Of a stretch of 14,919 nt of DNA, positions 1 to 7,231 are shown in pieces. The position numbers and the translations under genes were made by a program. Location: contig CAKTSC010000012.1 of assembly GCA_934597465.1 (NCBI GenBank), positions 1 through 14,919 on the forward strand, in the 5' to 3' direction. This DNA is from an uncultured Dysosmobacter sp. Its GTDB lineage: Bacteria; Bacillota; Clostridia; Oscillospirales; Oscillospiraceae. The notes under the pieces were generated by a model. It was given only the letters and a program-made list of their open reading frames with translations, did not search any database and had not been told where the DNA came from. How positions within the stretch are numbered: position 1 is the stretch's first letter; each line of letters begins with the position of its first letter.

Positions 1-111
1 TTTTATTTCAAAATGATGTGTCGTACGCCGCGGCGCACCCCGTGGGGCAGACCGCCCGTATACGATATATATTAATCAGGTCCTTCCCCCTGTCCAGTTT
101 TTTCTTCATTT

Positions 112-125
112 TTCACAAATGCTCA
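112..125 (+). promoter_or_regulatory. Candidate distal operator half-palindrome
   Basis: The site reads TTCACAAATGCTCA. It shares ACAAATG, two variable bases, then CA with the better site at 203-216, and the similarity continues downstream (CAAATC in both copies, then TCC two bases later). The dyad centres are 91 bp apart. It could be an auxiliary operator for the SorC-family regulator encoded second in the operon, since this family is oligomeric and can use paired sites. It is a weaker palindrome than its partner, and the assignment is inference only. Confidence 0.3.
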
Positions 126-202
126 AATCGCTCCCCTGCCGCAAAAGCGTCGCGCTGCCGATGCTTTTCTCGCTTTTTACAGGATATTATGCAAAAAGGT
201 GA

Positions 203-216
203 TGGACAAATGTGCA
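203..216 (+). promoter_or_regulatory. Candidate SorC-type operator
   Basis: The sequence TGGACAAATGTGCA is an imperfect dyad of the form TGnACAnnTGTnCA, matching its own reverse complement at 10 of 14 positions. It ends about 16 bases before the -35 element of the candidate promoter. A related copy lies at 112-125. SorC-family regulators commonly bind imperfect palindromes near their own operon promoter, so the regulator at 1038-1997 is the natural candidate protein. Whether it activates or represses from this position cannot be read from sequence. Confidence 0.4.
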
Positions 217-232
217 AATCTTTCCGAGCGGA

Positions 233-261
233 TTGTAATTGATCCAAGGTTGTGGCACAAT
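233..261 (+). promoter_or_regulatory. Candidate operon promoter with extended -10
   Basis: A -35 element TTGTAA (233-238, 4 of 6 to TTGACA) is followed by a 17-bp spacer and a -10 element CACAAT (256-261, 4 of 6 to TATAAT). The -10 is directly preceded by TGG, which supplies the TGn extended -10 motif. Transcription would begin near 268, giving a short leader before the ATG at 290. A small perfect dyad, TTGTG-G-CACAA (250-260), overlaps the -10 and could bind a repressor. The surrounding leader is AT-richer than the coding region. This is the best promoter I can see for the whole cluster. Confidence 0.5.
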
Positions 262-289
262 AAAAAAAACTCGAAAGTGGGGTTTTACT

Positions 290-1015
290 ATGAATGGATT
301 AGAGCGCAACGTTGCCCGCCTGTTCTCCAACGAAGGAAAGTTGTTCGCCATGGCCATGGATCTGCCCCAGTGCGGCCTGGTGGACGGGCTGGAGGACCCC
401 GTCTCCGTGATCCGGGCCCGGAAGGACTCCCGACTGGACGCCTTTTTGATCAACCCCGGGGTGGCTCGGCTGGCTGAGAAGGAGCTGCTCCATAAGAAGA
501 TCATCCTCAGGACCTCCTTCGGCGGCACCTTCCTGTCCACGGAGTTCACCAACGTGAACAAGAACTTCGTCAGCCCAGAGACGGCCCTCGCTATGGGCAC
601 GGACGCGGTGGTGATGATGATGGTCCTGGGCGGCGCCGACTATCGGAGCATCCAGGACGCGGCGGAAGCCATCGATGGTTTCCACCGGCTCCATATCCCC
701 GTGGTGGTGGAGATCTTGGCCGACGACTTCACCAAGACCCAGACCTTCGACATCCAGGCCAACGGGGCCCGGGTGGCCGCGGAGCTGGGGGCGGACGTGG
801 TGAAGGCCTTCTATACCGAGAACTTCGAGGCCGTAGTCAAAAATTGCCCGGTGCCCATCGTCCTCGCCGGCGGTCCCAAGGGCGCGGACATTTTGGACAC
901 GGCGGCAGACGCCGTCCGCTGCGGCGTCAAGGGTTTCTGCTTCGGGCGGAACCTGTTCCAGAGCGAGGACGCCGCAGAGCGCATCGAAAAGCTGCACCAC
1001 ATCCTTCATCCATAA
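290..1015 (+). CDS. Class I aldolase, LsrF/DhnA (DeoC/LacD) family
   Basis: This 241-residue TIM-barrel protein likely cleaves a phosphorylated keto-sugar or related compound through a Schiff base. The segment AAELGADVVKAFYTE carries the probable Schiff-base lysine, K172, where LsrF has its IIKTYY lysine. A phosphate-binding strand CPVPIVLAGGPK (about 186-197) and the C-terminal GRNLFQSEDA (219-228) also match LsrF-type proteins closely, as does the early MDLPQ...DGLE segment. ATG 290 is chosen over an upstream in-frame TTG (239) because TTG lies inside the promoter; the AAGTGGGG upstream of the ATG is only a moderate ribosome binding site. It is the first gene of the operon, 22 bases before a SorC regulator. 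Family is confident. Substrate is unknown: LsrF itself works in AI-2 breakdown, but the rest of the lsr set is missing here, so another phosphorylated substrate is more likely. Confidence 0.85.
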   Translation: MNGLERNVARLFSNEGKLFAMAMDLPQCGLVDGLEDPVSVIRARKDSRLDAFLINPGVARLAEKELLHKKIILRTSFGGTFLSTEFTNVNKNFVSPETALAMGTDAVVMMMVLGGADYRSIQDAAEAIDGFHRLHIPVVVEILADDFTKTQTFDIQANGARVAAELGADVVKAFYTENFEAVVKNCPVPIVLAGGPKGADILDTAADAVRCGVKGFCFGRNLFQSEDAAERIEKLHHILHP

Positions 1016-1037
1016 CAAATAACCCAGGAGCTGCCCT

Positions 1038-1997
1038 ATGCCTCGGAATCGCACGGATATGATGCAGATGTATCGTATCGCCAAGATGTACTATATGGAC
1101 GGTCTGACCCAGGCCCAGATCGCGGCGGCGGAGAGCATCTCCCGCTCTCAGATCTCCCGGCTGCTGGATCAGGCGCGCAGCCGAGGCATCGTGGAGATCA
1201 CCGTGCGCATGCCGGGTCGGATCAGCCTCAACGAGCTTCGGGATGATCTCATCCGGGAGCTGAGGCTGAAGGACGTGACCATCGCGCCCCTGAACGAGAC
1301 CGCCGCCGAGGAGGACGTCATCGAGGCCATCGCCACCGCCGCCGCCAGCTTCCTCCCCAAAGAGCTCAAATCCTGCCGGACCGTGGGCGTGGGCTGGGGC
1401 CGCACCGTGTACCGCATGAGCTGCGTCCTGTCTCACCGGGGGGCGGAGTCCGAGAAGCTGTTCGTGCCCCTTATCGGCGCCTCCGGCACGGACAATCCGG
1501 CCATGCAGGTGAACGCCATCCTGGACAGGATGGGCGAGCGGTTCCGGGCCCATACCTATTTTATCAACGTGCCCGCCTTCCGGGAGAGCGAAGTGGTCCT
1601 GTCGGAGCTGGAAAAGAAGCGGCTCCAGCAGCTGCACCGCTATTGGGACGATCTCGACGCCGCCATCGTGGGCGTAGGGACCGCCCCGGGCGCCGATCAT
1701 TTCTTCATCAGCGAGGTGAACGCCCAGCCTGCCGAACGATCGCTCCTGGCCCAGGCTGTGGGCGATGTGCTGACCCATTTCTTCCGAGCGGACGGCACCC
1801 TGGTGCCCAACATCTCCGGCTACGAGCGGGTGGCCTTCGACGCCGCCGATCTTCGCCGGGTCCGCAAGGTGATCTGTCTCGCCGGCGGGCGGGACAAGGT
1901 CCCCGCCCTCATCGCCGCCGCACGAGCCGGATACTACAACATGCTGGTGACGGACAGCGTCACCGCGGAAGCCATCTATACTATGATAAGGAGTTGA
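1038..1997 (+). CDS. SorC-family sugar-binding transcriptional regulator
   Basis: A 319-residue regulator with an N-terminal helix-turn-helix (about 22-54, LTQAQIAAAESISRSQISRL) followed by a sugar-phosphate-isomerase-like effector domain (about 60-319). Diagnostic family stretches are VGVGWGRTV (116-124), IVGVGTA (210-216) and the C-terminal LAGGRDKVPALIAAA region (281-295), which in this family forms part of the phosphosugar-binding site. CCAGGAG sits 7 bases before ATG 1038, which fixes the start. It is the second gene, five bases ahead of the dehydrogenase gene, so it is probably autoregulated with the operon. It likely senses a phosphorylated intermediate of the pathway and may act at the dyads upstream of the first gene (203-216, 112-125). 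SorC relatives such as LsrR, DeoR and CggR behave this way, but the effector here is not predictable. Confidence 0.88.
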   Translation: MPRNRTDMMQMYRIAKMYYMDGLTQAQIAAAESISRSQISRLLDQARSRGIVEITVRMPGRISLNELRDDLIRELRLKDVTIAPLNETAAEEDVIEAIATAAASFLPKELKSCRTVGVGWGRTVYRMSCVLSHRGAESEKLFVPLIGASGTDNPAMQVNAILDRMGERFRAHTYFINVPAFRESEVVLSELEKKRLQQLHRYWDDLDAAIVGVGTAPGADHFFISEVNAQPAERSLLAQAVGDVLTHFFRADGTLVPNISGYERVAFDAADLRRVRKVICLAGGRDKVPALIAAARAGYYNMLVTDSVTAEAIYTMIRS

Positions 1998-2002
1998 AGC
2001 AG

Positions 2003-2971
2003 ATGAAAGCGTTGGTGTATGTCGCTGAAAAGCAGCTGGAAGTCCGCAACGTGCCGGAACCCCAGGGAGAGTTTCTGGTACGCGTTTTGGGCTGTGCTAT
2101 CTGCGGGACCGATCTGAAGACTTTGCTCCACGGGCACCCCTATTTCAAGCCCCCCGCGATCCTGGGCCACGAGTTTTACGGCGTGGTGGACAAGGCGCCG
2201 GCGGGCTGCGGCTACGCCCCCGGGGACTATGTGGTCGTGGCGCCCTACGGGGAGTGCGGCGTCTGCGAGGAGTGCCGCCAGGGCAACGGGGAAAGCTGCA
2301 AAAACAAAGAGTACGTGGGGGACGGCGCCTTCTGTGAGAAGGTGAGCGTCCCTCTGTCCTTCGTATCCCGGGGCGTCTTCTCCATCCCCGGGCCGGACAA
2401 GGCCTTCGCCCTGGTGGAGCCTCTGGCGTGCGTGCTGGACGGCGTGGAGCAGATGGAGGTCACCGAGAAGGACAGGGCCCTGGTCATCGGCGGCGGCCCC
2501 ATGGGCGCCCTCATCGCCTTCACCCTGAAGGATCGGGGCATCGACGTGCAGGTGGCGGAGCTCAACGAGCTTCGGCGGGACTGCCTCAACGGCTGGGGCA
2601 TCCCGGCGGCACCCTTGGAACAGTACAATATGAAGGAATTCACCCGCATCTTCGTGGCAGTGAACAAGAAGGAACTGGTGGAGCAGGCCATCCATTCCAT
2701 CCACAACGGGGGCCGGGTCCACGTGTTCGCCGGGCTCCCCTCGGGCACGGTGCTGAACGTGGACGCCCACGACCTCCACTACCGGAAGGTGGCCGTCATG
2801 GGCAGCAGCGGCTTTAAACTGGACCATTTCAGGATGGCCTATGAGGCCGTGCGGAACAACCCCGACCACTACCGCCGCCTCATCACCCACACCTTCCCCC
2901 TGGACAAGGGGCAGGAGGCCTTCGACTTCCTCAAGGACGGCCGGGCCTTCAAGATCGTTATCGAGCCATGA
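2003..2971 (+). CDS. Zinc-dependent medium-chain alcohol/polyol dehydrogenase
   Basis: A 322-residue medium-chain dehydrogenase of the sorbitol/threonine dehydrogenase type, probably oxidising a secondary alcohol of a sugar or polyol with NAD(P). Catalytic zinc ligands are visible as C34 (in CAICGTD), H56-E57 (GHEF) and E139 (VEPLACVLDG). The structural zinc lobe has C85, C88, C91 and C99. The Rossmann motif GGGPMG is at 163-168. At 322 residues it is somewhat shorter than the usual 340-350, with a compact cofactor domain, but no key residue is missing. The start at ATG 2003 follows AAGGAG (1988-1993). The gene begins five bases after the regulator and its stop overlaps the next start in ATGA (2968-2971), so the two proteins are translationally coupled. 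Substrate is unknown; a role in opening the pathway by oxidising the imported polyol or sugar is inference. Confidence 0.87.
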   Translation: MKALVYVAEKQLEVRNVPEPQGEFLVRVLGCAICGTDLKTLLHGHPYFKPPAILGHEFYGVVDKAPAGCGYAPGDYVVVAPYGECGVCEECRQGNGESCKNKEYVGDGAFCEKVSVPLSFVSRGVFSIPGPDKAFALVEPLACVLDGVEQMEVTEKDRALVIGGGPMGALIAFTLKDRGIDVQVAELNELRRDCLNGWGIPAAPLEQYNMKEFTRIFVAVNKKELVEQAIHSIHNGGRVHVFAGLPSGTVLNVDAHDLHYRKVAVMGSSGFKLDHFRMAYEAVRNNPDHYRRLITHTFPLDKGQEAFDFLKDGRAFKIVIEP

Positions 2972-3927
2972 GGATCGGCGTTCTGGTCAACCCCTCCGCC
3001 GGTCACGGGCAAAGGGCCCAGGCGGTGACCTCCCGGCTGGAGGCGTGCTGGCAGGGCCATGAGCTGTTGACCGTGGCCGGACCCACCGCCCCCTGCTTTA
3101 CCCAGGCGGAACTGCTGCCGGAACCTGAAGGCGGGTACGTGGAAAAGCTCTTCGGCAGCGTCCGAGCCCTCCTGGCCGCCGGGGCGGAGATGATCGTCAC
3201 CCTGGGCGGCGACGGCACCGCCGCCTACGCCGCGGAAGCGTTGGGCGATGCCCGCAAGATCGTGCCCCTGCTGGGCATCGGCCTGGGCACCGCCAACGTG
3301 GGCCCCATCGTCACCCTGTCCGGAGACGATCCCATCCCCCCGGTGGAGGCCCTGCGCTTCGTATCCGGGGACGCCATCGCCGTGTATGACCGCGGCCGCC
3401 GGATCGCGGCGGGGTACAACGACGTGGTTTTGGGAAACACCTACCTCGCCACCTTGGACGGAGAAACCGTCACCGCCGACGGGCAGGCGCTGTTGACGGA
3501 GGGCCGTGTCGCCCGGGGCACGCCCCTTGAAAACGTGTTCGGTCCCCACGCCCGGGTGACGAAGAACGGTCGGCCCCTCCCCGTGTCCCTGCCCGCCGTG
3601 GGACAGGCCATCGCCGCCCCCCTGGTTCAGGACCGGCTCTACGGGCGAGCCGTCCACGGCATCTACTGCTACGCCCCCGATTCCCCCACCCAGGGCGCCC
3701 TCACGTTGAGCGCCCGGCCCCTGGTCAGCTACGAGCCGGACCACAGGGGCTACGACGCCTTCGCCCCCGAGGAGCGGCTGCTCTTTTCGGCGGCGGACGA
3801 GATCGCCATCACCGGCCTCGATCCTTCCATCCTGGCCGTGTGCGACGGGAACCCCTGGCCTTTGACCGACGGGGCCGTCACATTGCACTATGTCCCCCAA
3901 GATGTCCTGATCGCCAAAAGGAGATGA
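2968..3927 (+). CDS. NAD-kinase-fold protein (ATP-NAD kinase / AcoX-like)
   Basis: A 319-residue member of the NAD kinase/diacylglycerol kinase-like fold. It starts with the strand IGVLVNPSAGHG (3-14), then has the nucleotide-binding GGDGT (80-84), a glycine-rich GIGLGTANVG (103-112) at the place of the NAD kinase asparagine/glycine loop, NDVVLGN (151-157) at the place of the kinase NE motif, and CDGN (292-295) near the C-terminus like the DGQ strand. The set suggests an ATP-dependent kinase, but the changes (ND for NE, DGN for DGQ) leave room for an acceptor other than NAD. AcoX-like proteins occur in catabolic operons and their substrates are poorly known. It overlaps the dehydrogenase by ATGA and ends four bases before the first permease. 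No PfkB, FGGY, ROK or GHMP kinase is encoded in the window, so this protein may phosphorylate the pathway substrate; that is inference. A housekeeping NAD kinase is less likely given the context. Confidence 0.78.
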   Translation: MRIGVLVNPSAGHGQRAQAVTSRLEACWQGHELLTVAGPTAPCFTQAELLPEPEGGYVEKLFGSVRALLAAGAEMIVTLGGDGTAAYAAEALGDARKIVPLLGIGLGTANVGPIVTLSGDDPIPPVEALRFVSGDAIAVYDRGRRIAAGYNDVVLGNTYLATLDGETVTADGQALLTEGRVARGTPLENVFGPHARVTKNGRPLPVSLPAVGQAIAAPLVQDRLYGRAVHGIYCYAPDSPTQGALTLSARPLVSYEPDHRGYDAFAPEERLLFSAADEIAITGLDPSILAVCDGNPWPLTDGAVTLHYVPQDVLIAKRR

Positions 3928-3931
3928 GCCT

Positions 3932-4885
3932 ATGGAAAAGAACGTTTCGGCGGCCGCACAGCCGCCTGCACGCGCCATCCGCAAGATCACCCTGGGACGG
4001 AACACCTATTCCGTGCCGGAGATCGTGGTGGGCGTGCTTCTGCTGGTGCCCTCCATCGTGTTCCTGGTGTTCACCTTCGTGATCCCGGTGGTGCAGGTGG
4101 TGGAGCTCAGCCTGACCAACTTCAACATGGCCACGGGCGAGATGTCCTTCATCGGCTTGCACAACTACAGGTACCTGCTGGAAAACAGCGACTTCTGGCT
4201 GTCCATGTGGAACACCTGCAAATATTCGGCGGCCAAGCTCATCTTCGACACGTCGTTAGCCCTGCTGATCGCGGTGCAGCTCGACAAGAATATCCCCCTG
4301 AAGAAGTTCCTGCGGTCCACCTACTTCGCCCCCGTGGTGGTGCCCATGGTGGCCTCCAGCCTCATCTGGATATGGTTCTACGATCCCCAGGTAGGCCCCT
4401 TCAATCAGATCCTCTCCTTCCTGGGTCTGCCGGAGCTCAAGTGGCTCTACAGCGAGCACACCGCCATGCTCTCCATCCTCCTGTTCTCCATCTGGAAGGG
4501 CCTCGGCTACAACGTGGTATTGTTCCTGTCGGGCCTGCAGAACATCTCTGACTCGTACCTCGAGGCTGCGCGGCTGGACGGAGCCAACGAGTGGCAGCTC
4601 TTCTGGAAGGTGAAGTTCCCGCTGCTTCGTCCCATCACCAACTTCGTGGTCATCATGTGCATCATCAACTCCTTCAAGGTGTTCACGGAGATCAACGTCA
4701 TGACCCCCAACGGCGGCCCTCTTGGATCCACCCGCCTCATCGTCAGCTACATCTACGAGCAGGCCTTCACCAACGGCCGCATGGGCCGGGCCTCCGCCGC
4801 AGCGCTGCTGCTGTTCGTCGTCATCTTCATCTTGACCCAGATCCGCTCCGCCATGGATGCGAGAAAGGACGTGGACTATGAGTAA
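3932..4885 (+). CDS. ABC sugar importer permease (MalF/UgpA type)
   Basis: A 317-residue inner-membrane permease of a carbohydrate ABC importer. A basic cytoplasmic N-terminus is followed by about six membrane segments, the first at about 31-57 (IVVGVLLLVPSIVFLVF region) and others around 100-115, 130-150, 178-202, 235-250 and 287-305. The cytoplasmic EAA loop that docks the ATPase is clear: EAARLDGANEWQLFWKVKFP (211-230). AAAGGAG (3917-3923) lies 8 bases before ATG 3932. It overlaps the second permease gene by 8 bases. It forms a heterodimer with that permease and takes substrate from the binding lipoprotein encoded next. The substrate cannot be read from sequence; this subfamily carries oligosaccharides, glycerol phosphate derivatives and other sugars. 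Confidence 0.92.
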   Translation: MEKNVSAAAQPPARAIRKITLGRNTYSVPEIVVGVLLLVPSIVFLVFTFVIPVVQVVELSLTNFNMATGEMSFIGLHNYRYLLENSDFWLSMWNTCKYSAAKLIFDTSLALLIAVQLDKNIPLKKFLRSTYFAPVVVPMVASSLIWIWFYDPQVGPFNQILSFLGLPELKWLYSEHTAMLSILLFSIWKGLGYNVVLFLSGLQNISDSYLEAARLDGANEWQLFWKVKFPLLRPITNFVVIMCIINSFKVFTEINVMTPNGGPLGSTRLIVSYIYEQAFTNGRMGRASAAALLLFVVIFILTQIRSAMDARKDVDYE

Positions 4886-5741
4886 GCCTGCCGATATCCA
4901 GCCCATGCGCATCCGTCGCAAACACCTGAACGGCTACCAGTGGTACGTGTTCGTCATGCTCACCATCGGCGCCCTGTTCATGCTCTTCCCCTTTGTGTGG
5001 ATGATCCTCTCCGCCTTCAAGACCAAGGCGGACGTGTACGCCTACCCGCCCCGGTGGATCCCGTCCCAGTGGCAGTGGCAGAACTTCACCAAGGTCTTCG
5101 AGATGATCCCCTTCTGGCGGTACTACTTCAACAGCATCGTCACCTCCGTCATCGAGACGGTGCTGCAGATCGTCATCTCCATCTTCGCGGCCTACTCCAT
5201 CACCAAGCTCCGCTATCCCGGCAAGAAGCTGTTTCTGGCCTTCATGCGCTCCAGCCTCTTCGTGCCCATGGTGGTGACCATGATCCCCATGTACCTGCTG
5301 GTGGCGTCGCTGGGGTGGCTGGACAGCTATGCGGGCATCATCTTCCCCCAGGTGACCACGGCCTTCACCACGCTCCTCTTGATGAGCTACTTCGACTCCA
5401 TCCCCAAGGATCTGGTGGACTCCGCCAAGCTGGACGGCTGCGGGTATTTTAGAGTTTTGACCCGAGTGATCGTGCCCAACTCCAAGGGCGCCATCTCCAC
5501 GGCCACCCTCTTCTCCTTCCTGGGGAACTGGAAGAGCTACACCTGGCCCCTGATCGTCACAACCAAGACGGAGTACAGGACGCTGCCCATCGGCTTAAAG
5601 TACCTGATGCAGGAATCCTCCTCCGAGTATCAGGTCATGATGGCCGCCTCCCTCATGGCCATCCTGCCGGTGCTCATCATCTTCATCTTCTGCGAAAAGC
5701 AGCTGGTCCGTTCCATCACCCTGACTGGCATGAAATCCTAA
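4878..5741 (+). CDS. ABC sugar importer permease (MalG/UgpE type)
   Basis: A 287-residue partner permease with about six membrane segments, starting at about 23-46 (YVFVMLTIGALFMLFPFVWM region). The EAA-type loop reads DSAKLDGCGYFRVLTRVIVP (181-200), with the usual glutamate replaced by aspartate and the first alanine by serine, a common variation. FSFLGNWKSYTWPL (212-225) is also typical of this group. I take ATG 4878 (MSKPADI) rather than the in-frame ATG at 4857 because it gives an 8-base overlap with the upstream gene, with GAGAAAGGA (4861-4869) as the ribosome binding site. No ATP-binding subunit is encoded nearby, so the pair probably uses a shared MsmX-like ATPase from elsewhere in the genome. 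Confidence 0.92.
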   Translation: MSKPADIQPMRIRRKHLNGYQWYVFVMLTIGALFMLFPFVWMILSAFKTKADVYAYPPRWIPSQWQWQNFTKVFEMIPFWRYYFNSIVTSVIETVLQIVISIFAAYSITKLRYPGKKLFLAFMRSSLFVPMVVTMIPMYLLVASLGWLDSYAGIIFPQVTTAFTTLLLMSYFDSIPKDLVDSAKLDGCGYFRVLTRVIVPNSKGAISTATLFSFLGNWKSYTWPLIVTTKTEYRTLPIGLKYLMQESSSEYQVMMAASLMAILPVLIIFIFCEKQLVRSITLTGMKS

Positions 5742-5763
5742 GGACACAATGAAAGGAGATACT

Positions 5764-7143
5764 ATGAAACCCATGAAAAAAGTCATCGCGTTCCTTCTCG
5801 TGGCGCTGCTGCTCCTGCCCGGGTGCGTCAGCCAATACGCCAACACGGTGAACAAGGCGGACCCCACCGCCGCCCCCGCCCAGCAGACCGAAGCCAAGAC
5901 GGAGTCCAAGACGGAAGAAAAGCCTGTCGAGACCGCCCCCACCGAGGCCCCCGCCCGGGAGAAGCAGACCCTGCAGGTCTGGTACGCCGTCAGCGGCACC
6001 AGCGGCGACAAGTTCGTGGCCATGTCCAAAGCCTTTGACGAAGGCAACGATCTCGTGGATCTGGAGCTCTCCTATTCCGGCGGCTCCGCGGACACCGCCA
6101 CTAAGGTCAGCGCGGCCCTGCTAACCAACACCCAGCCCGACGTGGCCCTCATGTACGCCGGTCCCCTCTACACCGGCGGCCGGAACGACTACGCCATGGA
6201 CGAGCTCGTCAAGCAGGCGGAGTTCGATGTGGACGACATCTTCCCCGGCATGCTGGATTACTGCACCTACATGGGCCAGGGCATCTGCGCGGTGCCCTTC
6301 GGCATCTCCACCCAGGTCATGTACTACAACAAGACCCTGCTGGAGAAGGCCGGCGTGGACATGACCACCCCCCCCAAGACCTGGCCGGAGTTCTATGACC
6401 TGTGCGCCGATCTGCTGGTCAAGCTGGGCGGCGAGGGCAAGGATTTCACCGCCTTCGACGTGTCCGACGCCCCCTGGCTCTTCAAGTCCATGCTGAAGCA
6501 AAACGGCTGCGAGATCGTGGTTCAGGGCGAGGACGGGAAGATCAAGCCCGTGTACAACGACGCGGCGGCCCTGGAGGTCACCGATTTCTGGTATTCCCTG
6601 GTCACCTCCGGCATCATGGCCGCCGGTGAGCACGACAACGCGGAGAACCGGTTCCTGTCCGGCAACTGCGCCTTCATCGCCGCCACCTCCAACCGCATCT
6701 CCCGCTGGAAGGGGGCCACGGAGTTCGAGCTGGGCGCCATCGAGATGCCCTACTTCAAGAACCAGTCCCTGGCTCTGGGCGGCAACGTGATGGTCATCCT
6801 CACCGATGATCCCCAGAAGGTGGAGGCCGCCTGGGAGTACGTCTCCTATCTGACCACCGCCGAGAACAACGCTGAGTTCGCCCTGGCCACCGGGTATCTG
6901 CCCATCCGCAAGTCGGAGCTTGACAACCCGGACATCCAGAAGGCCCTCAGCGAGAACGCCCTCTACAGCATCGCGTTCAAACAGCTGGACTATATCTTCG
7001 CCTACACCCACTTCGAGCAGATGGGCACCATGGACAGCCTCATCCGGAACATGCTCAACAAGCTGGAGAAGAACCGGGGCACCAGCCAGGCCCTCCTCGA
7101 CAAGGCCGTAAAGGACCTGCAAAGCGAGATCGACGAAGGCTAA
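5764..7143 (+). CDS. ABC sugar-binding lipoprotein (family 1 extracellular solute-binding protein)
   Basis: A 459-residue secreted lipoprotein that captures the substrate for the two permeases. The signal peptide has a KK pair (5-6), a hydrophobic core and a lipobox L18-P19-G20-C21, so C21 is the lipidated residue. A flexible linker rich in Ala, Pro, Thr, Lys and Glu runs from about 22 to 66, and the bilobed domain begins around TLQVWYAV (69-76). AFDEGNDLVDLELSYSGGSA and the AALLTNTQPDVALM segment fit the family. ATG 5764 is preferred over ATG 5749 because GAAAGGAG (5751-5758) sits five bases before it and the earlier start would put the ribosome site inside the gene. The gap of 22 bases after the permease, with a strong site, fits the high output expected of a binding protein. 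Ligand unknown. Confidence 0.93.
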   Translation: MKPMKKVIAFLLVALLLLPGCVSQYANTVNKADPTAAPAQQTEAKTESKTEEKPVETAPTEAPAREKQTLQVWYAVSGTSGDKFVAMSKAFDEGNDLVDLELSYSGGSADTATKVSAALLTNTQPDVALMYAGPLYTGGRNDYAMDELVKQAEFDVDDIFPGMLDYCTYMGQGICAVPFGISTQVMYYNKTLLEKAGVDMTTPPKTWPEFYDLCADLLVKLGGEGKDFTAFDVSDAPWLFKSMLKQNGCEIVVQGEDGKIKPVYNDAAALEVTDFWYSLVTSGIMAAGEHDNAENRFLSGNCAFIAATSNRISRWKGATEFELGAIEMPYFKNQSLALGGNVMVILTDDPQKVEAAWEYVSYLTTAENNAEFALATGYLPIRKSELDNPDIQKALSENALYSIAFKQLDYIFAYTHFEQMGTMDSLIRNMLNKLEKNRGTSQALLDKAVKDLQSEIDEG

Positions 7144-7154
7144 GCCTTCTTCCC

Positions 7155-7174
7155 AGGGGCGGGAGACCGCCCCT
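7155..7174 (+). other. GC-rich stem-loop with GAGA tetraloop
   Basis: Twelve bases after the binding-protein stop codon, AGGGGCGG and CCGCCCCT form a perfect 8-bp stem closed by the GNRA-type loop GAGA. No T-run follows, so it is not a typical intrinsic terminator. It may protect the 3' end of the upstream binding-protein message after processing, which would keep that protein in excess over its partners; this is known for other importer operons and is inference here. Confidence 0.6.
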
Positions 7175-7212
7175 ATGGGCAAGGGCACGGATATGCGCGC
7201 CTTTGCCCATAG
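7173..7212 (+). other. Long intergenic stem-loop, 14-bp stem
   Basis: CTATGGGCAAGGGC (7173-7186) pairs with GCCTTTGCCCATAG (7199-7212) over 14 bp with one G-U wobble, enclosing the 12-base loop ACGGATATGCGC. It directly abuts the GAGA hairpin, sharing two bases, so the two compete only at their junction. It ends just before the ribosome binding site (AAGGAAAGGAAG, 7214-7225) of the isomerase gene and could affect both message stability and that gene's translation. No T-run follows. Confidence 0.65.
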
Positions 7213-7231
7213 CAAGGAAAGGAAGAACGCC

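Noticed and set aside
35..50. GC-rich dyad CCCCGTGGGG as a terminator for an upstream gene
   Set aside because: The loop would be too small for the full stem and no T-run follows.
18..242. 74-codon frame in the leader
   Set aside because: It covers the candidate operators and part of the promoter, its N-terminus has no good ribosome site, and the product has no recognisable features.
290..1997. lsr-type AI-2 uptake and breakdown locus, suggested by an LsrF-like aldolase next to a SorC-family regulator
   Set aside because: No LsrK kinase, LsrG-type protein, or LsrACDB-type transporter with an ATPase is present, and the importer here is of the MalF/MalG sugar type.
2869..4005. 378-codon minus-strand frame
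   Set aside because: Shadow of the NAD-kinase-fold gene, with glycine-rich low-complexity product and no family motifs; the plus-strand frame carries clear GGDGT and other motifs.
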